Source: Methanomassiliicoccaceae archaeon COG_1 (GTDB lineage Archaea; Thermoplasmatota; Thermoplasmata; Methanomassiliicoccales; Methanomethylophilaceae). From it: a stretch of DNA of 64,000 bases. Position 1 is the first letter of the stretch. Every line of letters begins with the position of its first letter. Shown here in pieces: positions 8,371-16,627 of this stretch. The stretch covers positions 62,001 to 126,000 of the forward strand of contig JAQQTI010000003.1 in the NCBI GenBank assembly GCA_028561875.1. The letters run 5' to 3'. Below the pieces are notes generated by a model, which was not told the DNA's origin, did no database searches, and saw only the letters and a program-made list of their open reading frames with translations. Both the position numbers and the translations under genes were made by a program.

Positions 8371-11082
8371 TCATATTCTGTCTTTATCGACGATGATAGC
8401 ATTCCTAATATGGAAGATGCCTAGGAGCGTATTGGTAATATCATCTGCGATATCGTCCAATCCGAAAGCTTCCAATATGGCCAAATCCAATTGTCTGCGA
8501 TCTTCCATCTTTACTTCTTCTGGAATTTCCTTTATATCACGATGGAGAAGGGGCTCAAATTTATCCAGAATATTTTTACGATGTCCATCATTAATCAATT
8601 TGGGATTAAGCATCATTAACATGCGTTTCAACCTTGTGGCAGATAGATCCAGGACTCCTTCTCCACGTCCGAATCCGCACGATTCTATCATCAGCATTCC
8701 CAGTGTAGAGTTCATTAGCGCATGACATAAATCTACGTCAGTAGATTTAGACAATCTAGTCAGGCGGATGAGCCTTTGATTGACAAATGCTCTCGAAGAT
8801 GGGCGATACACGCATATTCTATTTCCTGGATTCATTGAGACGGTCAAATCCGCTATTGTTGAATCTGACATCTCGTACCAGTGCATATTGGGTCTTTTTA
8901 GAACTTCAATCAACGGTTGATTCGTTGTATTGACACCACCTTCGAATAGATTGATCCAAGATAATGCTCCAGTTGCCTTTGTTTTCTTCAATTGATCAAT
9001 GCTATCGGAGCAACAGAATGCTATTCCGTCTGGTTCTATTGTCAATCTTTTTGTGTTCTTTGATGAAAGTACTACAGGTTTCAGGTATTTTGCTTCGATG
9101 TTGTTATTGTTGCTAGGGTAGAACAATTTGTCCCAACCTCTCCTTTCGCCTCTGTTGATGTTAAAATAATCTGAAACAGGTACTACTTTGTTCTTTAGAC
9201 GTTGATACCAATGGGCGTTTGTGAACAATGACATTGGTCCAAGACCCACAGAAGCTATATCTTGCATTTCTTCGAAGGTGTATGAATTAAGATAAATCGA
9301 TTCGGAATCTTTTTTTCTCATCCAAATTGAGGTAACCATGTCGTTGTAAATACTTTCATCAGCCCAATATTCGATTCTATTGGCTGTAGAAACGAAATCT
9401 GTAATTTCATTATCATCGCGGTATGTTGATCTCTTCTTCAGAATGAGGATAGTAGTTACTACTTTGGCGTTTTTAAACCATCTTCCAGATTGTGATATTA
9501 TCACTTTTTCTAATGCGTATTTCTCGAATAATTGTTCTTTGAACTGTTGTCCCCATTCAGCATATAACCATGAATTTGAGATAATAATGCCAATGCGACC
9601 ACCTTCTTTAATTAATCTTGATAGCGTCAGAGATATGTGTGCATAGAGATCACATTTCTTTCCCATTGTGTTTTCGAGTTTTTCCCTCTCAAGTTCCGGA
9701 AGGTCTTCATAGTTAACGAATGGGAGATTTGAGACAATCGCATCGAATACGGGGAGAGGCTTCTCTAATTGGATGCCAGTTTTGGGGTGAATCATTTCGA
9801 CAATCGAGCCAGATTCGAAATCGAAGACGTCTTCTTTGAAAATTTGAAGCGGAACGTCCGGAGCATCTGGTTCGAAGAGTCCTAGGGCAGTTAGTCTCAG
9901 AGGATATGCGAATTTGTCTGATGCCCATATTGTTTCTTGATAGTTGGGAATTGACCGCTCTTTCTTTAATTCCTCTGCAGCTTTTATTATTGTACCAGTT
10001 CCACAACAAGGGTCTAGAATCAACTCTCCTGAGTCACTCATGGTTATATCTACAAGGAGTCTGGCCAACAGTTTGGGTGTTGTATATTGACCATAAGCTT
10101 CACGCTTGGAGATGTCTATGACTTTTTCTAGCATTGCTTGTAGACTATCTGGAGATATGTCTGACACTAGTACTGTTTTAAGATAGTTATTTAGTTCCAG
10201 GAACATGTTCCATGTTCTTTCATCGATACAAGCATCACCTGTCATTCTTCCAAAGATCTCTATGAAGCCACATTGATCGCAAATCTCTTCAAAAAGAGAC
10301 AACCCCTCGTCGAGTGTTGTTTTTTCATCAATATTATCAACACCTCTGGCGGCTACATAGTATTTTTTAAGATAGTGGGCGAAAAGGAATTTATTCATCC
10401 AATTGACAACGATTAGTCTTGAGAGGATGTCGACTTTATCACTGTCTTTTGGATAGCTTTCCTTCTCATACATCCACCAATTATCGACTTCTGCCATGAA
10501 TTCACGGTCGGCCTTCATATCGTCGTGTATCAATTTCTGAATCCTGGGGGATGCATCATCGATGTATTCCGTGTAGACATCTCCGTTGATCGTGTCTATT
10601 ACCTTTGTTGCACGGATTTGTTGGCCTGAAAGTAATATTTCGATGGTATCGATTATTTCATGGAGTTTGTTAATCCATACGTCACTTTTTGTTTCAACAT
10701 CCGCTCTAGTTTTTATCTCGGGTGTCGACCATTGTTTTACTATTCTATAGATGTCGTCTTCATCTCTTATGAATAATGCGGCATCGGACGCATTCCAAAG
10801 GACGAAGCTGTTAAGTTTTAATGCACGAGCTTTTTGTTCTGCTGGTATGAGAGGATCATCTGCAGTAATGGGGGTTTCGGGCATTTTTAATTCCCAACCC
10901 TGTAGCAATTCATCACCAATTCCGCCGAATAATAGAATATCTGGAAATTTGTTAATGGATGCAACAGTCATTTCTCCCGAAGCCTTTGTTATCTTCATTT
11001 GTTTTCCGTGGATGTATTTGTTGATCTCCACGACGACATCGATTTTCCAAGATACTTCATTGATACGGAGGCCAGAAACCAT
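8371..11082 (-). CDS. Type IIG-like restriction endonuclease-methyltransferase
   Basis: 903 residues combining cutting and modifying parts. The N-terminus has a PD-(D/E)xK nuclease signature: Pro47-Asp48, then Glu64-Leu-Lys66 in GWELKMP. The centre is an N6-adenine methyltransferase, with SAM motif DPCCGTG at 357-363 and catalytic SNLPF at 451-455, a variant of NPPF. The C-terminal 300 residues look like a target-recognition region of type I/IIG enzymes (INRGERRGWDKLFYPS, then GVNTTNQPLIEV). It is AT-rich compared with the chromosome. The stop is TGA. All 45 arginine codons are AGA, AGG, CGT, CGC or CGG, never CGA. It lies two bases from the upstream methyltransferase. Confidence 0.85.
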   Translation of the reverse strand: MVSGLRINEVSWKIDVVVEINKYIHGKQMKITKASGEMTVASINKFPDILLFGGIGDELLQGWELKMPETPITADDPLIPAEQKARALKLNSFVLWNASDAALFIRDEDDIYRIVKQWSTPEIKTRADVETKSDVWINKLHEIIDTIEILLSGQQIRATKVIDTINGDVYTEYIDDASPRIQKLIHDDMKADREFMAEVDNWWMYEKESYPKDSDKVDILSRLIVVNWMNKFLFAHYLKKYYVAARGVDNIDEKTTLDEGLSLFEEICDQCGFIEIFGRMTGDACIDERTWNMFLELNNYLKTVLVSDISPDSLQAMLEKVIDISKREAYGQYTTPKLLARLLVDITMSDSGELILDPCCGTGTIIKAAEELKKERSIPNYQETIWASDKFAYPLRLTALGLFEPDAPDVPLQIFKEDVFDFESGSIVEMIHPKTGIQLEKPLPVFDAIVSNLPFVNYEDLPELEREKLENTMGKKCDLYAHISLTLSRLIKEGGRIGIIISNSWLYAEWGQQFKEQLFEKYALEKVIISQSGRWFKNAKVVTTILILKKRSTYRDDNEITDFVSTANRIEYWADESIYNDMVTSIWMRKKDSESIYLNSYTFEEMQDIASVGLGPMSLFTNAHWYQRLKNKVVPVSDYFNINRGERRGWDKLFYPSNNNNIEAKYLKPVVLSSKNTKRLTIEPDGIAFCCSDSIDQLKKTKATGALSWINLFEGGVNTTNQPLIEVLKRPNMHWYEMSDSTIADLTVSMNPGNRICVYRPSSRAFVNQRLIRLTRLSKSTDVDLCHALMNSTLGMLMIESCGFGRGEGVLDLSATRLKRMLMMLNPKLINDGHRKNILDKFEPLLHRDIKEIPEEVKMEDRRQLDLAILEAFGLDDIADDITNTLLGIFHIRNAIIVDKDRI

Positions 11083-11083
11083 A

Positions 11084-12007
11084 TTATCCCTTGTAAATTG
11101 TTAACGATTCAACACCCGACTCAATAAGGCGTTCTTTTATGACATCAATATAATCAATCGATTGAGATTTAAAAAGGGTCACTTCCTGGTTACGTTCAAT
11201 ACCACAGAAATTTCTCCCTTCTTGTAATGCGGAAACAAGGAAGCTTCCACTGCCGCACGTGTTATCCATGATGAGGTCTCCAGGCTTGGAGTAAGTTCTA
11301 ATGAGGTATCTGCCAAGCCCCACGGGCTTTTGTGTAGGGTGCCAGACTTTCCCTTCACTCTCTGCTGTTTTGAAATAAATGATGTCTGTGGGATATCTCT
11401 CACCATTACTTTTTACGTGAACGGGTGAAAAATCACCATATGAACCTGAATGCTGGTTCTTGCGAATCCCTTTATCGTATGCAGAGCCCGGCTTCATTTC
11501 TGGATTATATGTGGGTTGTTTTGAGTAGAAAACACAGACATCTTCATGTTTTCTAAGTGGTTGTTTCTTAGCATTTAAAAAATTGGTCGGTTTTGATTTT
11601 TCCCAGACGATTTTGTATTTGAACAGATCTTCGTTGGATAGAATTAATCTGGCTGTGAAAAGGCCTTGAGAGGTTAGCACTATGGCACCATCGGGTTTGA
11701 CTATTCTCTTATATTGGCACCATAGCTCTTTGAGATCGAGTATGCTATCCCAGCGATTCTGCGTTGTTCCATATGGGAGATCGCACAGAACCATATCTAC
11801 TGAGTTGTCGGGCATTCTTTTCATTATTTCTAAACAATCTCCTTCAAACACGGAGTTCGTCATTTCTTCAATAAATATGGGGCCTTTCGGTACCTTCTTG
11901 GTTGTAACTTGCGGATTATAAGGAGTGACTACTGTCCTCCCTCCCGCAGCATCATATTCACTTAGTGTTGATGTCAATGCCAAACTATCGACCCCGGTTA
12001 CATACAC
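11084..12007 (-). CDS. DNA methyltransferase (beta-class N6-adenine or N4-cytosine)
   Basis: Up to 307 residues. Catalytic DLPYGTTQNRWD starts at Asp76 and replaces the usual DPPY. WHPTQKPVGLGRYLIRTYSKPGDLIMDNTCGSGSF (near residues 220-255) carries the SAM-binding motif, so motif IV precedes motif I as in the beta class. ATG 11863 (MTNSVFEGDC) is the start most like the family; ATG 12007 adds 48 residues of unclear nature. It precedes the type IIG gene on the same strand, so it probably modifies the second strand of the same site or a related one. Stop TAA. No in-frame CGA. Confidence 0.85.
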   Translation of the reverse strand: MYVTGVDSLALTSTLSEYDAAGGRTVVTPYNPQVTTKKVPKGPIFIEEMTNSVFEGDCLEIMKRMPDNSVDMVLCDLPYGTTQNRWDSILDLKELWCQYKRIVKPDGAIVLTSQGLFTARLILSNEDLFKYKIVWEKSKPTNFLNAKKQPLRKHEDVCVFYSKQPTYNPEMKPGSAYDKGIRKNQHSGSYGDFSPVHVKSNGERYPTDIIYFKTAESEGKVWHPTQKPVGLGRYLIRTYSKPGDLIMDNTCGSGSFLVSALQEGRNFCGIERNQEVTLFKSQSIDYIDVIKERLIESGVESLTIYKG

Positions 12008-12072
12008 TCTTTAGTTCTGTTGTATACTTGTTTAGTTTAACAATATAATCTAATAATAGTCCGTACTCGGCC

Positions 12073-12588
12073 TCATTGTCCACAATTCATCATCTCCTCC
12101 CTCATTTTTTCTATTTGTTTCCTAAGTTCGGAGGTTGATTGGTTGCTTTTGAGGTAATTATCGGCAAGCATCGCATTTGTGTTTTCGGTACCGATTTCCG
12201 TTAGGAGATAGACTATGGAGCACTTCACGAATTCTTGGTGGTTTTTGAAACATTCGGTACGTTCCACGGTGCGGTCTATCTGGGCCGCCAAACCCTTTGG
12301 GAGACTTAGAAGAACATCAATGTCTTTCTCCGATTTTGATATGGCGTTTGCTACTGCCTTTCTGTACGATTCGGTGCTAGATTTGATTGATTCTCTATAG
12401 AATTCAAGGCGAACATCACGGTCAGCATCGCTTTTTTCTTGGAGGTAGATCATTATCTCTGCCTCTGTACAACAGATGAAATGGATGAATCTGCGGACCC
12501 CGTCGATGACGCAATCCGGTCTGGACGAATGGGTATTTCCTACCATGTTGTCGATGGCCAAAGCGAGACCGTCCGGTACCCTAACCAT
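12073..12588 (-). CDS. Tandem ribbon-helix-helix protein, likely regulator of the restriction locus
   Basis: 171 residues with two copies of an RHH-like unit. The first is VRVPDGLALAIDNMVGN...CVIDGVRRFIHFI (residues 2-38), the second LLSLPKGLAAQIDRTVERTECFKNHQEFVKCSIVYLL (about 92-128). Each is a short strand followed by two helices, as in CopG/Arc-type DNA-binding proteins that normally act as dimers. A charged helical linker joins them and a coiled C-terminal helix ends in EKMREEMMNCGQ. It is encoded just upstream of the two methyltransferases on the same strand, which suggests control of their expression. The role is inferred. Stop TGA. Confidence 0.6.
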   Translation of the reverse strand: MVRVPDGLALAIDNMVGNTHSSRPDCVIDGVRRFIHFICCTEAEIMIYLQEKSDADRDVRLEFYRESIKSSTESYRKAVANAISKSEKDIDVLLSLPKGLAAQIDRTVERTECFKNHQEFVKCSIVYLLTEIGTENTNAMLADNYLKSNQSTSELRKQIEKMREEMMNCGQ

Positions 12589-12746
12589 GAGGCTCGCGTT
12601 CTTTTGCCATCATTCTTTGTTATTATTCCATGTATTCATCCATTTTAGTGAGATAATTCTAACTTTATAACTCTCATGTTACGAATCAATATCATTAAAT
12701 AGGTTTTATGTGATGATATAATTACAAAATACGGAGGCCGTGATAA
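12589..12746. promoter_or_regulatory. AT-rich divergent promoter region of the element
   Basis: This gap separates the ribbon-helix-helix gene (minus) from the small gene and integrase (plus). It contains TTTATAACT (about 12663-12671) and TTAAATAGG-type boxes near 12695. A GGAG ribosome site at 12732-12735 precedes ATG 12747. Confidence 0.4.
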
Positions 12747-12839
12747 ATGGTTTACATGGACGAGTGGGAGTACAACCTATGGTTGGAGCTCCACAAAGAC
12801 GAACTTCTGGCAGCAAAGGGTGCCGGATCCAAGGACTAG
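12747..12839 (+). CDS. 30-residue acidic mini-protein before the integrase, ending at TAG
   Basis: GGAGGCC at 12732-12738 is well placed for ATG 12747. The product begins MVYMDEWEYNLWLELHKDEL and ends at TAG 12837-12839. If TAG is read through as pyrrolysine, translation would run 15 more codons to TAA 12882-12884, three bases before the integrase start and in the same frame. It is the only candidate gene here that would use TAG as its stop. Function unknown; it may be a leader or regulator of the integrase. Confidence 0.45.
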   Translation: MVYMDEWEYNLWLELHKDELLAAKGAGSKD

Positions 12840-12887
12840 GAGAATCAGAAGCCGAAGGTTTCCGTATTATCGGAGTGTGAGTAAGAA

Positions 12888-13853
12888 ATGGGAAGATATC
12901 CGTTCACAGAATGCATAAACGAATACTTGCCCACTGAAGTGGGCCATCTGTCTGCCGAGACGATCTCTACCAATGGCAGGCGTCTGAGGCAGATTGCCAC
13001 GATCTTCAACCAGCTGAAGGCCGAGGGGAAGGTCAGCACAGACAATCCCCGGAAGATAACCGCCCAGGACATCGACGCGTTCGTCGGATACAGGCGTCAG
13101 ACTGTCAAGGCATCCACCGTCAACAAGGATCTCAGCATCCTGATCAAGATGCTGATGTACTTCGACAACGACGCCGTCCTCAAGTTCAAGATCAAGTATC
13201 CCGCGCATTATCCCAAGCGGTACAAGAAACGCGGAGCTTCGCTGGAAGAGGAGAAGGTCCAGGCGATTTTCGACAGGGCCTCCAAGATCAATGTCGGGAA
13301 TTGGGAGCTCATGGAGGCGTACGGGCTGGTCTGTCTGTCCATAAGCACGGGGTTCAGACCCAAGGAGCTCCGCATGCTCTCGTTCCGCAACGTGAACAAG
13401 ACGGAGCACGGCTATGAGATCCTTGCCGAGCATGTCAAGGGGGAAGGAACATACGGCAACGCCCGTTGGGTCCCCGTCCATCCGGACGGTACTGCGGCCT
13501 TCGAGAAGTATCTCGAGGCCAGGAGGATCCGTCTGGGGAGGGCCGGGAAGTCCGAGGATGCCCTTTTCCCTCCGATCAAGCACAACGGCGGATACATCTC
13601 GTACGGGAGGATCCGCACGCTGAAGAGCATGGTCGAGGACGATCTCGAGATGAAGTTCGACTACAGGAAGTGCAGGCGCACTTTCGGTCAGAGGGCGATC
13701 GACGAGGGGCAGAGCATGCATGATGTTTCCCTGGTCATGGGGCATGTGACCACCGCCACGACTCAGAAGGATTACTGCGACAAGGACGAGCACAACGCGG
13801 CCCGCGACATGCAGAGATTCTGGTCCGGCAAAGGGGCAATAGAGGAGCAGTGA
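12888..13853 (+). CDS. Tyrosine recombinase (integrase) of the element
   Basis: 321 residues. The N-terminal half is a SAM-like core-binding domain (TISTNGRRLRQIATIFNQLK...TVNKDLSILIKML). The catalytic half shows the first arginine in STGFRPKELRML (near 151), the RKCRRTFGQRAIDEG segment with the second arginine (near 265), MGHVTTATT with histidine (near 285) and the nucleophile tyrosine in QKDYCDKDE (near 295). It lies 120 bases from the tRNA-Lys end it is expected to recombine. Stop TGA. No in-frame CGA. It appears intact, so the element may still be able to excise. Confidence 0.9.
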   Translation: MGRYPFTECINEYLPTEVGHLSAETISTNGRRLRQIATIFNQLKAEGKVSTDNPRKITAQDIDAFVGYRRQTVKASTVNKDLSILIKMLMYFDNDAVLKFKIKYPAHYPKRYKKRGASLEEEKVQAIFDRASKINVGNWELMEAYGLVCLSISTGFRPKELRMLSFRNVNKTEHGYEILAEHVKGEGTYGNARWVPVHPDGTAAFEKYLEARRIRLGRAGKSEDALFPPIKHNGGYISYGRIRTLKSMVEDDLEMKFDYRKCRRTFGQRAIDEGQSMHDVSLVMGHVTTATTQKDYCDKDEHNAARDMQRFWSGKGAIEEQ

Positions 13854-13972
13854 TGAATCCGCCTGCGTTCGAACCTACCCTTAGATTCGAGCGCACTTTT
13901 CGATATCGGAGGCGCTAAAGGCCTCGAAACGCCGAAACAATAGAATTTTTTCAGAAGATCTGGATAAGTAAG

Positions 13973-13992
13973 TGGCGGGCCTGAGGGGATTC
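13973..13992 (-). repeat. Right attachment repeat inside tRNA-Lys
   Basis: Identical to 6443-6462. It covers the CCA end, acceptor strand and part of the T arm, the usual crossover zone for archaeal tRNA integrases. Confidence 0.88.
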
Positions 13993-14049
13993 GAACCCTT
14001 GGCCGTCCGATTAAGAGTCGGACGCTCTACCTAGCTGAGCTACAGGCCC
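13973..14049 (-). tRNA. trnK: tRNA-Lys (anticodon CTT), with encoded CCA
   Basis: On the minus strand the acceptor GGGCCTG pairs with CAGGCCC over 7 bp, followed by discriminator G and a genomic CCA. The D arm GCTC..GAGC, the anticodon stem TCCGA/TCGGA around loop CTCTTAA, and the T arm with GGTTCGAATCC are all present. The anticodon CTT lies at 14013-14015. No intron is visible. Its last 20 bases are the attachment repeat of the integrated element. Confidence 0.95.
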
Positions 14050-14144
14050 GTGTTTTTCGCCCATCCCTTCATACTAGATAAAGATTGTTGGGTTCCCTTC
14101 TGGCATCCACCATCCGCTCTGGACCGCCCCGGCCCTTCTGACAA

Positions 14145-14153
14145 GTAATATAA
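14145..14153 (+). promoter_or_regulatory. TATA box for the CBS protein gene
   Basis: TAATATAAG stands out in GC-rich sequence 24-32 bases before ATG 14177. The spacing suggests a leaderless or very short-leader transcript. Confidence 0.55.
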
Positions 14154-14176
14154 GCGCAGTCGGCAATCGAGGTCCG

Positions 14177-14659
14177 ATGAACCAGCTAAGGGTAAGGGAT
14201 CTGATGACCACTCAGGTCATCACGGTGAGGCCGACGGACACGGTCAAGCAGGCGGTCATCAAAATGGCGATCGACAACATCGCCGCCGTTCCCGTGACAG
14301 ACAACCGGAGCCACGTGGTGGGCCTCCTCTCGCAGACGGACGTATTGGCGCTGATTCTGAAGTACCAGAACATGCTTGACAAGGCCCCGGAGCACGGGCA
14401 CCTCCTGAGCATGCCCATGGACGACAAGGCGCCGAACGCGGAGGTGGACCAATACAACAGGGAAATCTCCGGGACGAAGGTCGAGGAGATCATGACCCAT
14501 ACGATCATCACCACCACCCCCGACGCGGAGATCGTCGAGGCCCTGCGCGCCATGCTCGACGCCAACATCAACCGCCTCCCCGTGCTTGAGAAGGGCGTCC
14601 TCATCGGGACCATATCCCGCGCCGACATCCTGTTCTACATCTACAAGAGGAAGGTCTGA
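14177..14659 (+). CDS. CBS-domain pair protein
   Basis: 160 residues forming two CBS domains, MTTQVITVRPTDTVKQAVIKMAIDNIAAVPVTD (7-40) and MTHTIITTTPDAEIVEALRAMLDANINRLPVLE (near 105-138), with little else. Such Bateman modules bind adenine nucleotides or SAM and act as energy or ligand sensors. The partner is not evident. Stop TGA, seven bases before the metallo-hydrolase gene. Confidence 0.9.
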   Translation: MNQLRVRDLMTTQVITVRPTDTVKQAVIKMAIDNIAAVPVTDNRSHVVGLLSQTDVLALILKYQNMLDKAPEHGHLLSMPMDDKAPNAEVDQYNREISGTKVEEIMTHTIITTTPDAEIVEALRAMLDANINRLPVLEKGVLIGTISRADILFYIYKRKV

Positions 14660-14665
14660 CCGGGG

Positions 14666-15430
14666 ATGCTGGAGGTCCATGTTCTGGCCAGCGGCAGCGA
14701 CGGCAACTGCACCGTCGTGAGGCTGGACGACGAGGCCGTGATGATAGACGCCGGCCTCAGCTTCAAGCAGACCCACCGGCTCATGGAGCTCGAGGGCATA
14801 GACGAATCCGCCGTCAAGGCGCTGCTGATCACCCACGAGCACGGCGACCACGTCAAGGGCGCCGGGGCCGTGGCTAGGAAGCTGGGCGTCCCCCTGTACG
14901 CCAACCGCGAGACCTTCACGGCGTTCGACGCGGGGAGGGTGGACTGGCGGGAGTTCAGGATCATGGACTCGTTCAGCCTCTGCGGCATGGAGGTCACCCC
15001 CCTGCCCACCTTCCACGACGCCGTAAACCCCTGCGCCTTCATGCTGAGAGCGGACGGGAGCAGCGTCCTGGTGGCCACCGACACCGGCAAGCTGTCCTTC
15101 CAGTGCGAGAGGGCCCTGGAGGAGGCGGACCTGGCCATCATAGAGGCGAACTACGACAGCCGCATGCTGCGCGACGGCCCCTATCCGGAACCCCTCAAGA
15201 GGAGGATAGCCAGCGATTGCGGCCATATGTGCAACTCGGTCACCGCGCAGGAGATAAGGAAGACCGCCGTGAACGAGAGGAGGCAGATATTCCTCGCCCA
15301 CCTCAGCAAGAACAACAACACCCCGGACATCGCGCGCCAGACCGTGGCCGACATCACCGGGATAAAGCGGTTCAAGATCGACTGCCTGGAGAGGCTGGGC
15401 GACACCCGCACCCTGACGGTCTCGCGGCGA
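14666..15430 (+). CDS. Metallo-beta-lactamase-fold hydrolase (YycJ-like), ending at CGA
   Basis: Metal-dependent hydrolase with LASGSDGNCTVV at the start, the zinc motif THEHGDHVKGA near residue 53, ATDTGKLS near 137 carrying the bridging aspartate, and FLAHLSKNNNT near 212. The family-like sequence ends at LGDTRTLTVSR (254 residues), and the next codon is CGA 15428-15430. No classical stop occurs for another 110 codons, which are an Arg/Gly-rich shadow of the GINS gene on the other strand. Substrate unknown; the family includes phosphodiesterases and nucleases. Confidence 0.85.
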
Positions 15431-16211
15431 GGGGTCGACCCTCACGGCGACCCCGCGGTTCTCCATCGCCCGCGCCATCATCGCCGGCATCCTGACTATC
15501 TGCTCCTTGCGCAGGGTGTAGTCGCGGTCCGGGCCGGCGAACGTCGGCATGTCCTCGGTGACGCGCACGAAAACGTAATCCGGGTCCGCGGCGGCCGCCG
15601 GCCCCTCCCCCGCGGGCGCCGCCGCGCGGAGGGGCATCGGGTCGTCGGGGCATGGCGTCGAGCTCGTCGTCAGGATCTCCGCGTCCGCCTCGTCGAACTC
15701 CAGGCTCTCGTCGATGGGGAGCTTCTCGGCCGGGGCGGCCGCCGGGGCGGGGCTCCATGATGACCTTCTCGACCTCCCTATCCTTGACGGCGGGCTCCTC
15801 CGGCTCGGGCACGAGCTCCTTCGTCCTGTACTTCTGGCTGTTCGTGAGCCTGCCGAGTATGCCCTTGTGCTCCCTGGAGGTCTTGAGGATCTCGGAGTAG
15901 TAGCCCCTCTCCTCCTTGGTGAGCATGTCCACGGGGTTGTCAGCGCCCATGGCTCCGCGGAGGGCCATGTCGCAGATCTTCTCCATGCGCATCTCCACGA
16001 CCTCCTTGGAGAGCTGCAGCCCCTTGCGGCGGCGCTGGTTCGCGCCCTCCGCCATGATGGAGTCCGGGTTCTCCGAGAGGAGGTGGCCGTACTCGTCCCT
16101 CTGGCTCTTCAGGAGCACGGCCAGCGCGGGGTACAGGTCGGGCCTCACGGCGGACAGCGTGCCGGATTTCTTCTCCACCCGGTAGATCTCCGTAAGATCC
16201 CCGATGGTCAT
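15422..16211 (-). CDS. GINS replication-complex subunit, with a frameshift and a CGA end
   Basis: Archaeal Gins51-like protein, part of the replicative CMG helicase. The N-terminal A domain reads MTIGDLTEIYRVEKKSGTLSAVRPDLYPAL and SKYLQ-type helices (RGYYSEILKTSREHKGILGRLT). The C-terminal B domain (DYVFVRVTEDMPTFAGPDRDYTLRKEQIVRMPAMMARAMENRGVAVRV) lies in another frame. Dropping one C from the C/G run near 15747-15757 joins them through EPAPAAAPAEKLPIDESLEFDE, a natural acidic linker. As written, the first frame ends at CGA 15726-15728. The B domain ends at CGA 15422-15424, overlapping the opposite gene by nine bases. A sequencing slip is most likely, because GINS is expected to be essential. 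Confidence 0.7.
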
Positions 16212-16330
16212 CGGGTCCCCCAACCTCTCGCCCATAACGGGAGACCATAGCCCCGTCGGCATTTAAGGGTATCATCGCGCGCCCGGCGGGACGGGGGAAA
16301 ACACGATATGAGGAACGCCGATACGCCCCC

Positions 16331-16627
16331 ATGGAGCCTGCCGAAGCATGCCGCCGGGCCCGGGACGGGGCGGAGGTCGACGTCATCGTCTCGCCCCGCG
16401 CCTCCCGGAGCGGGTTCGACGGCTTCGACCCATGGCGGGGGAGGTTCGTCGTCAGGGTGAGGGCGCCCCCGCTCGGCGGACGGGCGAACCGGGAGGTCGA
16501 GGAGCTTTTCGAGGAGGTCACGGGCTTCCGCGCCGCGGTGTCGTCCGGGCAGGCCTCGAGGCAGAAGACCGTCGCCGTCGCCGGCGACCGTGATGCGGTA
16601 TGGGGAGAGCTGAAGAAGACGTTATGA
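16331..16627 (+). CDS. DUF167 family protein
   Basis: 98 residues matching the YggU/DUF167 fold: VDVIVSPRASRSGFDGFDPWRGRFVVRVRAPPLGGRANREVEELF, then GQASRQKTVAVAG. The family is small, cytoplasmic and of unknown function. The TGA stop overlaps the start of the Toprim gene in ATGA. It is divergent from GINS and separated from it by about 120 bases. Confidence 0.85.
   Translation: MEPAEACRRARDGAEVDVIVSPRASRSGFDGFDPWRGRFVVRVRAPPLGGRANREVEELFEEVTGFRAAVSSGQASRQKTVAVAGDRDAVWGELKKTL

Larger units (their letters stand above)
6443..13972. mobile_element. Integrated element in the tRNA-Lys gene carrying a restriction-modification locus
   Basis: The 20 bases at 6443-6462 repeat exactly the last 20 bases of the tRNA-Lys gene at 13973-13992, as expected when an element integrates into a tRNA 3' end. 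The 7.5 kb between them holds a Rep-like protein, two DNA methyltransferases, a ribbon-helix-helix protein and a tyrosine recombinase next to the intact tRNA. The stretch from about 8.3 to 12.7 kb is clearly more AT-rich than the chromosome. Attachment repeats, integrase position and composition agree. Confidence 0.88.

Noticed and set aside
14186-15637. A 483-residue minus-strand protein covering CBS and MBL genes
   Set aside because: Only its first 71 residues (the GINS C-terminal domain) are real. The rest is the reverse of the MBL and CBS genes and follows an in-frame CGA.
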